Assembly (NCBI RefSeq): GCF_001039355.2
Contig: NW_019773925.1
Location: forward strand, 426,066 to 490,065
Direction of reading: 5' to 3'
From: Lingula anatina
Lineage: Eukaryota > Brachiopoda > Lingulata > Lingulida > Lingulidae
Length of the DNA stretch: 64,000 bases
The notes under the pieces were generated by a model. The model did not search any database. It was not told the origin of the DNA and saw nothing but the letters and a program-made list of their open reading frames with translations. Of this stretch, positions 35,053-50,406 are shown one piece after another; position 1 is the stretch's first letter; every line of letters begins with the position of its first letter. The translations under genes and the position numbers were made by a program.

Positions 35053-38000
35053 TATGAATATTTTTATTGAAAGTGTGCTTGAAGATTTCAAGACAGTTTT
35101 ATTACTTGATAATATTAGACAATGTGTAGTACATTATGAAGAAGTATGAATTGTCCAAGAAAGAATTATTTTGTATATTCAGGTTTGGTGACATGATGAA
35201 GTGAATTCCTTGTTTTTGTCTGTCTCAGAGAGTGGGAGTGGAAATAGCATTGAAAACCAGGAGGTTACACCTAGCATCTGTAGTACTAAGAATTCAATCC
35301 TGACAGTGATGGCTTGGTAAGCACTTAGATGGAATATGACATGTGCATATTTCGAGACATACGCATTTCTGCTTTATAAGTATATCTAAAACAATAAGAG
35401 AATTGATGACATTATATGATGTTGTATGGAGTATCTTTCAGAAGTGTGATGAAAACGATTTGCTTTATGATAATTTAGAACTTGAAACTCAGGAGCATTG
35501 GAAAATTTGAAATTGGTGACAGCTTGCAGGTGCTTGTACATTTGTACACAAAATGCCAGTTTGGATTATGCTACTTTCGCAATTTTTGTGAAATGTCAAG
35601 AATGGTTTACTTTGGGTAATGAATAAGAAAAATATTATTTATCTTTTCTTTCACGTGAACCATAAATTACATGTTTGGTAATTTTTACTGAGAGTAGTAC
35701 CTGTGTATTCAGCTACAGCAAGGAGTGGCAATTATTCCAGTTACCCACACAAATAAGAAAGAAATAAAGATATTCAAGGAATATTTTGTAAATCATCAAG
35801 TTATGATATATATTATGCGCATACAGGACGAGCTTTGTGTATGCCATTATGCTAATTTATATAACTTGTGCCTTGCAACATGCAAACCTTGCTTAACATA
35901 AATTTTCGTGATGCATTGCAGACTGTTTACAAGTGTAATATGAAGGTGAAAGGTTACTTCATTTATTGTAAATTAACAGGATTTTAAAACTTTCTTGAAT
36001 GAAGAAAGGGTCACTTATCATATTATCATACTGCTATATTCTTTTTCATAACTGTTTCTAAATAATGGTCAGCTATATATTTAAATATACTGTTGTTTTT
36101 TTCCTGATTTAATTTGTCAAGTTCTCAATTGAATTATTTTTCTAATGGATGAAAAATAGTATGAGATCAGTGGCATTACAACAGTTTGTTAAATTTCATA
36201 TCTGAGATATCAGCTAGTCATGTTTGTTTTGGAGTTCATGGTGTTAAAGACAATTGTTGTTAGAGTTATATGCCGTGATCACGTAATGGTACAGATATTT
36301 TGATACAATCATATGCCCTGATCACATGTATGGTAATATAGATATAATGTTTATGGAGCAGATAAGGAAACCTGCGTGATAAATGAAAAAAGCCCTTTCT
36401 AATCTCCCTATATCTCTGGTATTAGTTTCAACTGAGTACAGGAGGCCATGAATTCACATCCAGAAAATTGATAAAATCATGTTATTCTATAAATTCTTAA
36501 GTATAACTACAATGACCACATAACATGAGGCTGTGAAAGAGAAGTTTGAAAAAGTATATTTTAGATATATTTGTTGACAGGGATGTCTCGGCAAGGGAAA
36601 CTGCCCTTTGTAGATATATCCCTAAGAACATAACCAGAATGTACTTGACCACTGAGGTATATGGTCACATAGAGATTTCTACCCTGGGTTTCATTCCAGG
36701 TTGATCTTGTTTTTCTAGATACCCTTGTAACCTTCTGAAAAGTGCCCTCTGATAACAGGGCACTCTAGAAATAGTACACAAAATGAAAATATAGGCGATA
36801 CAATGATTTTATAACAGGATACTAACAAACCCTGTGGTCAGTGTACTAAAAATGCTGACCAACAAACAAGAAATGGGTAAGTAGATAGTTTTGCCATTTT
36901 ACAGAACTTAAATCCATTGTAGGGAATTACAGTCTGTAAAGGTTTTTTTTTTAATCAGGAGGGACCAGAATACATGGATCTTTACTGTTGAAGTTCCTGG
37001 TGACCTTGAGCGCATTCAAGGCCCTTTTAAATCTGCAGATGCCCACTGGACTTGAAAATTGGAGTAAATTTCATTGGAATGAAGTCCAGTTTACATAAGC
37101 AGACAGTGGGATAACTTTGGATTATATATATTTTAAATAGAATAGGGGTTTCCAGTGTTATTTGCCAATAATTAAGCTGTCTGAGGACATCAGACAATTT
37201 CCATAGGTTGATTCTTGTCTCAGTGCAGCCAAAGGACTTCCAGCCAGGTGTATTTGTTGACTCTTTAATCATTTTGATACTGGTAATCAGAGAAGGTATC
37301 TCATTTTATCTGGTCATATCTGTATTGTCCATCAGATAATAAACATGCCAATTGTTGTTTTATAAATCGGTACTGGAGTTTGTCCTTTTCTGCCTTGGAT
37401 TCTCCCCACATAGCCTGCAGTTTGGTTTTAAGCAACTCTCGTAATTTCATGCATTTTTAAAAACTCCCTTTACCAGCATCAGACCTTTATTTGTTAACTT
37501 AATGATTCTTTGAGTATTATTATAATTTTATTTTAAAACATTATCAAGAGCTTTGCAACAAGTATAACAACAATAATTATCTCATTTTATTTTCATCACT
37601 TTCTCTCAACCTCATATTAAGCCACCATATCAAGGTACTCTAAGAAATAACATATAAAGTCAGAATTACATATTGAATGACAACATCATACTATATAGTA
37701 AAAATATTGCCCATTGGATGGGGACTAGGGCATATTGTGGAAATGATTTTGTCAAGAAATTGTGTAACAAGCTTTTAACAAATAATAATATGACAACACC
37801 TGAGAAAATGGCGTTCTTTTAAAAATGGCACAAACTGCATTTTTGTCTGATAAAAATCCCTAAATTTTAAGACCCTTTAAACTTCATACTCTTTTTAAAA
37901 GAAAAGAAAAGAGTAAAATCTCATTAAATGTTGGCCTACAAACAAACTATAGGTAGAACTTATAGCAATATAGTATATTTGACTCGTAACCTTTTTGGTT

Positions 38001-38392
38001 CAAAAAAAAAAATCCTGCTGCACTTGGCGGCCTCCAACCACTGCCCTTAGAGTCTACATAAATGAACACATAATGTGGAGCATGAATACTGCTGCTGAAG
38101 CCTGGAATTTGCAGTTTTATAGATTTCTGATCCACAATAATAATAATAAGCATTATCAGACCCTTTCATTGAGTTCAGAAAAAGGGGTGTGTGGCGAGTA
38201 GAGTCACTACACCAGGATCAAACTGAACAGGATTACAGAACACAAGCCCACAGGATCCAGACTGAAATAAGCTTGGTATTTGCCAAATCATGATTCACCA
38301 TTTCCAAAAAATTCTCTTCCTGACTGATTCAGTAACAAAGAAGAAATCTTCTACACAATAATCCCTGAAATAAGCTTGGCATCTGCTAAAAA
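35053..38392. other. 3' regions of Rab9 and ADCK2 (convergent genes)
   Basis: About 3.3 kb of AT-rich non-coding DNA. AATAAA at 35763-35768 is a candidate Rab9 polyadenylation signal. For ADCK2 on the minus strand, TTTATT near 37487 is a possible signal. No other gene is recognised. Confidence 0.45.
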
Positions 38393-41300
38393 TCATGATT
38401 TCCTACTACTTCCAAACAACCTTCCTCCCGTCTGATTCAGTAACACAGGAGTAGCTTTCTTCATGATGTCCAGTTCAGGGTCCAGTGACCTCCCCAGTCC
38501 CTCCAGGACCATCACAGCCAGGACCACGGCAGTAAAGTTACTGTCCAGTTTCACCTTGTGCTGGGACACCATGGAAAACACACTGGTCAGAAGCTCGGCC
38601 ACCTGGACCTGGGGTACATGGAAAGAAATCATGATCATCTACCGTTTTGTTGCAGATTTCAAATGCAATTATTGTCCTATAGCTATAGATACTGTTCCGA
38701 CTGGTACACAGGGAAGGAACTCTCAGACCTGTATCTTATTGAGAGGATTTTTGATATTAACTTTGAAAATAAATAAAAATTTCTATGAAGAGGAATTTTG
38801 ATATTAACTTTAAAAGCGAACATAAATTCTATGAGGGGATTTTTTTTTATTTTAACATCTTAAGTGAACATAAAACCCAAAAAGACTTTAAGAAAATAAT
38901 ATTAATTAATCTAATCATGACGATATTGTTAAAAAAGAAATCTCCTTGACTAGTTTTGGTATCTTGAGCTGACCGTATCACTATCACACTGTCAATCATG
39001 TTGTCATGCCATGGCAAATTCATAGGAACATTTCTCACATCAGTTCCAGCTGCTTTTTCTCTAAAACCTCAAACTATCACTGTAATATTTAAAAAAATAA
39101 TAATAAATTTCTGTACAAATTCCTGTTTGTCCTAATCCAATCTGATACCTTTGCCAATTTCAGTGTGTTATCTCTGGCCGTGTTCACCAAGTGGGCCATC
39201 TTGTACTTGAATCCCTCCAAGTCCTGACACTGACTGTATGGAGCATGCTCTAGAAGTAGCTCTGCCACAACCTCTCCCTGCATGAAATAAAAATAATACA
39301 ATATTATATGCATTCAGTCTATGGTGTGACTTCATGAATACTGACTGCCTCCTTAAATTGGCTGAACATATCAAGGCACATTGAAGCAAAAAGAATTGAT
39401 ATTATAGTTAAAATTTCATATTTTTCATATAACTTCTTTGATGCAATGATTGAAAAGAAAATATTTTTCTAGACAAAAAATGACACTAGTTATGTCTTTC
39501 TCTGAATAAAAAGCTACCATATCTAAATAAATGTGTGCGTGTGCTTGCGCACACTCAAGCATGTATGCATGCTTGTGACGTCTACACTAACCTTGCCCTG
39601 GACTACAGCAGTGAAAACAGCCCTAAAGTTGGCTCTGTCTTTCTCTGACAGCGTGGCTACAATACCAGTGTCTAGAAGCACCATACGAAGATGATTTTCT
39701 GAGGGTTTGGTATCCACTATCAGTGTATCTCCTAGGTCATCCATTATCATCTTGGTTTCCTAGAATCATTCCATGAATGATTTGCATGGTTTTTTTGCAT
39801 GAACTGATGTCAAATGAACAAACTTATGAAAAGCATATATCACATGTAAAAGTTCTCCTATATGTAATCTGGATTTCTACCTTTGGTTTATCAGAAAAAT
39901 ACATTTCTACCAGTCAGATAAGATGGCACTGATACAATTTAGCTTTTCAGTAAAATAAATACCTCTGGTTTGAATCTGTCGTCATTTTGTACCAGAATGT
40001 TCCCTGGGTGCAGGTCTCCATGCACAAAGTTGTCAACAAATATCTGGCACAAAAAAATATGAAGTGTTAAAAAACGAACTCATCTTTCAAAGTCCATGAG
40101 AAAGCAGGTCTATATATGCAAATTTAAAACTTAATGTTCAACACATCCTTTTTCTGCACAGAGCAAAGATAAAGGCAAATATCTACTGGTATAAATCATT
40201 CAAGAGAGTTAATATCTGTTCTTAAATAGGACAATGTGTTGTGCTGCCACTGCAAGGTGACATTAATCTTACCATTTTGAGTAAGGAGTCTACACAAATA
40301 TCTCCCAGTGCCTGCTTCAAAGTGTATAATCTCTGCTGTTCATCTTCATCTTCTGATGTTAAAGTGATAAACTTAGAAATTGGTTTCCCTTCCTATGGGA
40401 AAAAAATAGCTGTCATAAACATGCTATATGCAATAAGTGGAATCAAAATACCTGAAGAGCTTCATTATGTGTTATCCCCCAGAAAACATGGATGTCACAT
40501 CCAAAACTGGCATGCTTTTGGTTTTATAAATTAACCATTTGCCACCAACCTTGATAAAATATGGCACTAACAATGAAAATATAATCATTTTTTTTAAAAT
40601 TCCTTTAACAATCTTGTAATTACACATAAGGTGTGTGCCTGCATGCATGTGTGTGTGTATGTGTGAGTGTGTGCACATGCACATCAATGCACAGATGGAA
40701 TACAAAGCCATACCTCAAATGTCTCCACCAGTACATTATGTTTGACATAAGGCCAGAGAGGCCTAGGAAACCTGACTGAAGGCACATCAGCAAAGTTGTC
40801 AGCAAAGGTGTCCAAGTTTCTAGCTTCATGGCACAGGTCAAGCTGTCACAGGATGAAAAGTTATATATTGAGAAAAAATTAAAGATTTTTAGATTTAGAT
40901 GGAATGTATATATTTTGACAAGTATAAAACCAAATATATTTTTTAAAAGTACAACCAAATTATAAGCCAAGATCAACAACCAATTTTCTTGCTGCTGGTC
41001 TAAAGATCTCAATCAGTATTTTTGTGAAGCAGTTCCACATGTCACATTCCGTCTTTATTCTGGTTAGCCTGCCAAGGTTGGAAAGTATACCAACTGTTAT
41101 AAAATCAGTTTTTCTGGACTTAAAAACTGCTTTCCCATTACCCTACTGTACTAGTTGTATTGATCTAACTCCACAGGGTTTCCCATTAAACTGCATTCAT
41201 TTTAAGTGGATTAAATGTCTGGCACACCTACTGAAGCTGCTAAGGGGGTAATTAACTTTTCGCGAGCTCAGCCTCAGTAGGTATATAACACTCAAGCATA

Positions 41301-44300
41301 CCATAGCAAGCAACATTTATCTGTATACCTGATTTTCCATTAACTGAGCAAATTCTTCAGCACAGCCTTTGAGGTCCATCCACTTGAGTCCTGGGACCAG
41401 AAGCTGTACCAGGCCTGCGGTGCCAGTAATGATAAGGAGATCTCTACGGACAAGACGGTGCACACCTGGGTGTAACACCTGGGGATTACAAACAACATTT
41501 ATCCCTAGGTGTCGTAACTGCTTGTTCATACTTGTATATAATGTACATGAAATCTTGTGTGTATATGCAGTATGGTGCTCAAAACATTTATAAACAAATA
41601 CAGTAATGGTTGTTTCATTAAAAAAATCAATTAAAATAAAAAAGACAAATAATCCAGTAAGGGTCCAGAAAACAAGCTTTAAAAGTTTCACCACCATATT
41701 ACTAATCCTATATCTCAATTTAACAAAATGTAACTAAAAATATAGTTCTTTAAGTAATGTTAACAAAAATCAGTTCACACAGAAAGGAAATCATCTATTA
41801 AATTAATAATTAATGCACTTTGGCTTTGTAAAATGTTTCAAATTACTTTAAATTAAAAAAAAGTAATTAGGTGCACAACTAGTTAACAAAATGATTTGGA
41901 TAAAACCAATGATACCACATATAAATCACATAACACAATTCAGGCCTGTAGCCAGCAATTTCGAAAGGGGGTACTGTTCTTTTTCTGAAAAAGTGGACTT
42001 TTTACAATGAAACTTTTGTGCACCTAGATCAAATTTTAGCCAGAATGGACCTTTTCCTGACAAAAAGGGTGGACCCCTCTGGCTAGGGGCCTGTAGTTAT
42101 TACATTGACCTAGAGTGCTATCATACGAGAGCTCTAAAATGTCCCCGTACCTTCACTGCCACTGGGATCAATGTGTCTTCAGCTTCTGTTGAGTTGTCAC
42201 CTGTATGTGAAAAAGATGTTTATATAGTATTTAAAATGCAAATTGTTCACTGTCTGCGACATACAAGGAAGTAAATATATAAAGGCGCAGGACAACAACT
42301 AGAACTTTGTAACTGTCTTATTCCAAGGCTGGTGCTTCAACAACAGAATGATTGCATTTGTATTTTGCTTGGAACATAATGAAGAGTTGTAAAAGACAGG
42401 TGAGTGTGTACTAGTAAGCAAAAACAAGTGCAATTATCCTATTATTTAAATCTCCAGCTGTGGGATAAAACTGAAAAATGAGTACTGTGGGATAATAAGG
42501 TTACAGCATGAAATGGGCAAATATGTCCAGTACAATATGCATGATAAATGTGTGCAATAACATAACAAGAAAAGCAAGAAAAACCATCACTTACCATGAG
42601 AGCTTTCAATGCTTTTGTCTTCATCTTCAGTCATTGAAAACCCAAACACTTCAAACGCTGAAAGAAGGATGGCTTCTTGAGAAATTTTACAAAATTATAC
42701 AAGAACTGATTCCAAACTTATATATCAAGTTTTTCCTAATAAATAGAAAAATAATATTTTGCGGTATTCAAGTAAATCATTAATCATAAGTAATATGTAA
42801 GTAAAATGTTCTAGATATCTCAAAATTTACATGGTCACCTTAAAATTTCAACAGAATTGGTAAGCCTTGGAAAATTCATAGTACTTATATTTTTTTCTCC
42901 CAAACCCCAAAAAAGTATATTGTCATAGACAGAAGCCATCAATTTATAATCTCTGAATATCAACTGTAATTGATGTACCTTCAAAAGGATCATCATCATC
43001 ATCATGCAGCTCCTGCAGTATTTTTTCTTGCTCCTCATCTGATATCATGTCTGGGTTCAAGTAGGCCTTGTAAACCTGAAATGTATAAAGGTGATAATAG
43101 TTTTGTTCGTTTTTGATAGTTAAAAAAACTTTTCACTTATGATAGACCTACCTAAATATTCCACTAAGGTGATTACCTGTACACTTTCACCTGGACGGGT
43201 AATTCAGTTGCGATCAAGTCTCTCAGAAAGCACAGACACAACAGTCAAAATGTAAATCAAATATGTGGATCTACCACAAATGAATCTTTTTAACTAACCA
43301 GTAACCTATTTGTATGAGTTTTAGAATAGTCAAAAAAATATTGCCCATTTCATCATCACAATATGTAATTACTTTATCAAATGAAGATAACATGTTGTAT
43401 TGCATGTAGCTCATTGTGCTTTTTTAAAATAATTTACAAATATAACAATGACCTATATACAGATGTTTATCTCTCAGATGTGTACCTGAAAATTGAATAA
43501 TTTAGAAAATATTTTATTTAACAATCATTTTAGTAACATTATTTCCACCAAATCATAAAAAAGAGGTACCCAAGCTTATGTTAAAAACAACAACAAACTT
43601 CAAGCAATAAATTTGTTACAGGCTACAAGAAAAACAATAAGTAAAATGAAAAACAATAATTGAAAATAAAGAGATAAACATTTTGAAGTTCCCACCTGAG
43701 CCACACAACCTGAGCCAATTGGTTTCTTGTCAAATTTCACCAGTATCTCCCTCCACCGCTTCCCTAGAGCCCTGGTCAATATCCTCTTAGTGTACGACCA
43801 GCTGTGGACCTTATTCTTCCTCTGCAGTTTAGAAAACCTGTTACAAAATTCGTGGGAAAATAAATCTCTCCGGGTACTTGCCCACTGACCTAGCTTGATG
43901 AAGGTGGGGCCAGAATTCTCGATTGCGATGAGAAGAAGACTCCACCATATGTTAGTGAAGCCAGTGCTTAAATATGTAAATGGAAATGTAAGTACAAATG
44001 GTGTGAAAGTGAAGTATAGCCGCAAGGTTCTGAAAAACACCCGTAAGAGATGCCATAGTCTGTACAAGAATCTCAAAATGAAGTTAATCTTTCGCCGTTG
44101 TGTCCTTTTCTCCTTAATGTCACTACTTCGCACATCTTGGGGAACACCAAACCTCACTGCTTTTTTATATAGGCCAGACTCCTTCAGAATCTTTTCAGTG
44201 GTGGTTGGATGTGCCACAGCAACAAAGGCAGCTAAAGACCACTTTCCTTTGGTTATGGGTGTTGGGAGAGACTGGTTAACCCTTCTCCACCCCCTTGCCC

Positions 44301-44454
44301 AAGTTGACACGTCTTGGCTGAAGAAACATTTGCTAGAAAACAGACTTTGTAGCTGATTTCTCAGACATTTTCCACACTCTCCAAATGGGGAGGCATGTAA
44401 AGATGTCCTGGTACCAATCTGTTTCCATGTCAAACTCAGTTTTGAAATGATCAT
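38393..44454 (-). CDS. ADCK2: AarF domain-containing protein 2, mitochondrial UbiB-family kinase
   Basis: Atypical UbiB/COQ8-like kinase or ATPase of the mitochondrion, linked in vertebrates to lipid oxidation and coenzyme Q. Exons in transcript order: 44454-43696, 43075-42979, 42657-42595, 42200-42151, 41478-41329, 40842-40714, 40392-40273, 40043-39963, 39759-39592, 39277-39149, 38608-38393. All eleven join in frame to 653 aa, near the human length. Key sites: basic N-terminus suited to mitochondrial import; a hydrophobic stretch about 147-178; KxGQ motif KLGQWAS (187-193) that marks the family; GSGCVAQVYKAY (247-258) as the Ala/Gly-rich loop; VAVK (320-323) with the ATP-site lysine; HGDLHPGN (464-471) catalytic loop; LLDTG (511-515) in place of DFG. 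The first exon is read from the first ATG; an upstream in-frame GTG was rejected. An acidic loop (HDDDDDPFEG, then EDEDKSIES) separates the glycine loop from VAVK. Confidence 0.94.
41155..41285. mobile_element. Degenerate MITE relic in ADCK2 intron
   Basis: Contains TTGATCTAACTCCACAGGGT and AAGGGGGTAATTAACTTTTC, which match blocks of the elements at 29674-29888 and 62081-62294. The CCGCCTACTACAAGC block is altered (CACACCTACTGAAGC). The edges are not definable. Confidence 0.45.
41941..42093. mobile_element. 153-bp MITE with CAGGCCTGTAGCCAG termini
   Basis: Begins CAGGCCTGTAGCCAG and ends with the complement of CAGGCCCCTAGCCAG (13 of 15 match). The outer CAGG termini recall hAT-type elements. 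No target duplication is evident. It lies in the ADCK2 intron between 42150 and 41479. Confidence 0.65.
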
Positions 44455-46156
44455 ATTTTGGTTGTCAAAGTCCACATGTGTATATCATGAAAACAATGCA
44501 AAATCCATGCATGCCTATGTGTGTGGACTGGGTTCAACTGTCCTTTTACTTGATGTTAGGACCTGGAATAATTAAGAAACAACTGGCTACTGAATGCTGA
44601 CTCTAGTGCTGTACTACACTACAGTACTAGTAATTTGCACATTGTAAGAGTATCGTTTTCAAAATAATGAGAAATAACTGATTTAGCAGTATTGAAAGCT
44701 TTAGCATTTTTTAAATCAACAATGGACCCAAGAGATAATAAAGACCTTACTGCTTTGCAAAAATATTTTATCTCCCTTATTCTGAATCTTGGTCAAATTC
44801 TTTTAAAAAATGGTTCTAAACTGAAGCACCTCACCTTCTCTGTCAATTCTCATAAATGAAAAATGTAAAAAAAATTCTTAAGGATGTTGAGAAACATTTT
44901 TGCTTTAATTCAAGTTTTGCATTGCCTACTTTAGCCTAATTCTGCACCAATATGCAGACAAAGTGTTCGAGCAGTCCCTGCACTGTTTCGGCATTAGAAG
45001 ATAACCGGAAGATGTTTGTGCGAGTCGCAGCAAATAAACACAAAACGAGAGAATTAAAGAAATGTTATTAAAAAAAATCAGAGTAAAGACAGATTGAAAT
45101 TTATATAATTAAACATCTTTGAATAATTTGAAATAACCCGTCAAAATGATGATAATTATAATTCTAAGCAGATTCAAAAAGACTACTCCGCACTTGGTAC
45201 AATATGGCAGCGCCCTTGTGGAGTGAAGGTCGTTTGGCGAAGACCCCATCAGGACACATAATTTGCCATGAATCACACACTTGCGGTCGGTTTTTATAAT
45301 CTTTAGCATTTCTACAATTCAAAGAATCAAATATCTGTATTTGCACCGCAAGGTTGATGTAGGTTTGAGCATCATCGGAATATATTTAATAATGAAACGC
45401 TGACTTAAGTTATCAAGCGCTGCGGAATGTGGAAGAGTCTGAAGGTCGAGGAAGAGCAAATACTAGAGTCTTCTGCTTGGAATTGACATTTTCTTGCTTC
45501 TGGGATATTCATTGGTAAGCCAGATTGTTTCGGCCCTGGCTCCTTATTCTGCTGTTGGGTTCCCTGATGTGAAAAGGTATTGAAAAATTGCTTGATTTAT
45601 ATAATATAATTAGATTAATAACAAGCATTTGGTTGATTTGACCCCCACCTCCCTCCTATAAACCTGTTAATTGAATCTCATCATAGCACCAAATCATACC
45701 ACAGAATTAAACATGTACATTGACATAGAAAATCATATATATGCTCTCGGCCTTAAGCAATATGTTACTAGTACTTGAAATTGAATAAGTCATACATGAA
45801 GTGACCACTACCACTGGTTGCCCACAAGTCCCTTTATTTCATTCTACATATTATCATTATACAGACCGCAGATGAATATATTAATATATCAGCCAGACTG
45901 AATTTTAAGGGAGATTATCAATATTTCTGAAAGAAACATTCTGAGAATGATATTTAAAAATATGATTGCAGTCTTTACAAATTACATTTTTATTTGTGGT
46001 TGTACATGTATTGGATTATCTTTTTGGATTATTTTCAAAGTATTATTATACCATGTTTATGGATTGAAATACTTCACAAAGGTCTGGTAATCTGTACATA
46101 TCTTAATGATTTATCAATTGTTTGTAATTTCAGTGTTCCAGAAATAAACTCAAAAG
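44455..46156. promoter_or_regulatory. Divergent ADCK2/MMAA promoter region
   Basis: The two start codons face away from each other 1.7 kb apart. An ETS-type site CCGGAAG (45005-45011) and ATATGGCAGCGCCC (45202-45215, resembling the YY1 ATGGC core) lie in between. MMAA has a spliced 5' UTR: acceptor AATTTCAG ends at 46133, and a candidate donor GAAAAG|GTATTG lies near 45575. The region therefore includes an untranslated MMAA exon near 45420-45575 and its intron. The TSS of either gene is not certain. Confidence 0.45.
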
Positions 46157-49868
<3,712 letters not shown>

Positions 49869-49996
49869 TGGTGCTTATATTTATCCATATGCACCTACAT
49901 TCTTTGTTACAAGTGAGAGTAGGGTGCAGAGTATATGGAAAGAAAAGTCACAACAGATGTTGTTATTATGGATGCTTTGGTGTAAATATATACAGT

Positions 49997-50002
49997 AATA
50001 AA
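49997..50002 (+). promoter_or_regulatory. MMAA polyadenylation signal
   Basis: AATAAA 129 bases after the stop codon; the first canonical hexamer downstream. Confidence 0.55.
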
Positions 50003-50200
50003 CTTGGTATTGCTTCTGTGGGAGCATGACTGACATGACTGAATACTTAAGCATGGAGACAACTTCACAGTTACAAAATGCAAGTGATATGAGCATGAGG
50101 AGTGAGTATACAGGAAGAAAAGTCACAACAAATGAAGATATGTATTCATTTTGAATGATTTGGTATTCAGTGTTGTGTAGGTGTATTCATTAACTAAGAC

Positions 50201-50406
50201 CCCTTTCCCATAGATTAGATCGATCCAACTAGATCGACCTAACTCCCTGGGGGTTCATGCTAAATAGCTGTCAGCCGAGCGGGCACGAAAGTTAATTACC
50301 CCCTTACAGCTTGTAGTAGGCGGGACTGACATTTAAGCCGGATTATCTGACAGTAATCTAGTGAGACTCCCCACGGGGATAGATGAATCTAAAATCTATG
50401 GGAATG
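50201..50406. mobile_element. MITE family copy 2 (about 206 bp, reverse orientation)
   Basis: Reverse-complement relative of 29674-29888 and 62081-62294. It retains CCCATAGATTAGATCGATCC at one end and AAAATCTATGGGAATG at the other, plus GTTAATTACCCCCTTACAGC and TTGTAGTAGGCGGGAC. It sits about 200 bases past the MMAA polyadenylation signal. Confidence 0.85.

Noticed and set aside
44454-44475. Upstream GTG extension of ADCK2
   Set aside because: Nuclear animal genes rarely start at GTG, and the ATG at 44454 gives a good presequence.
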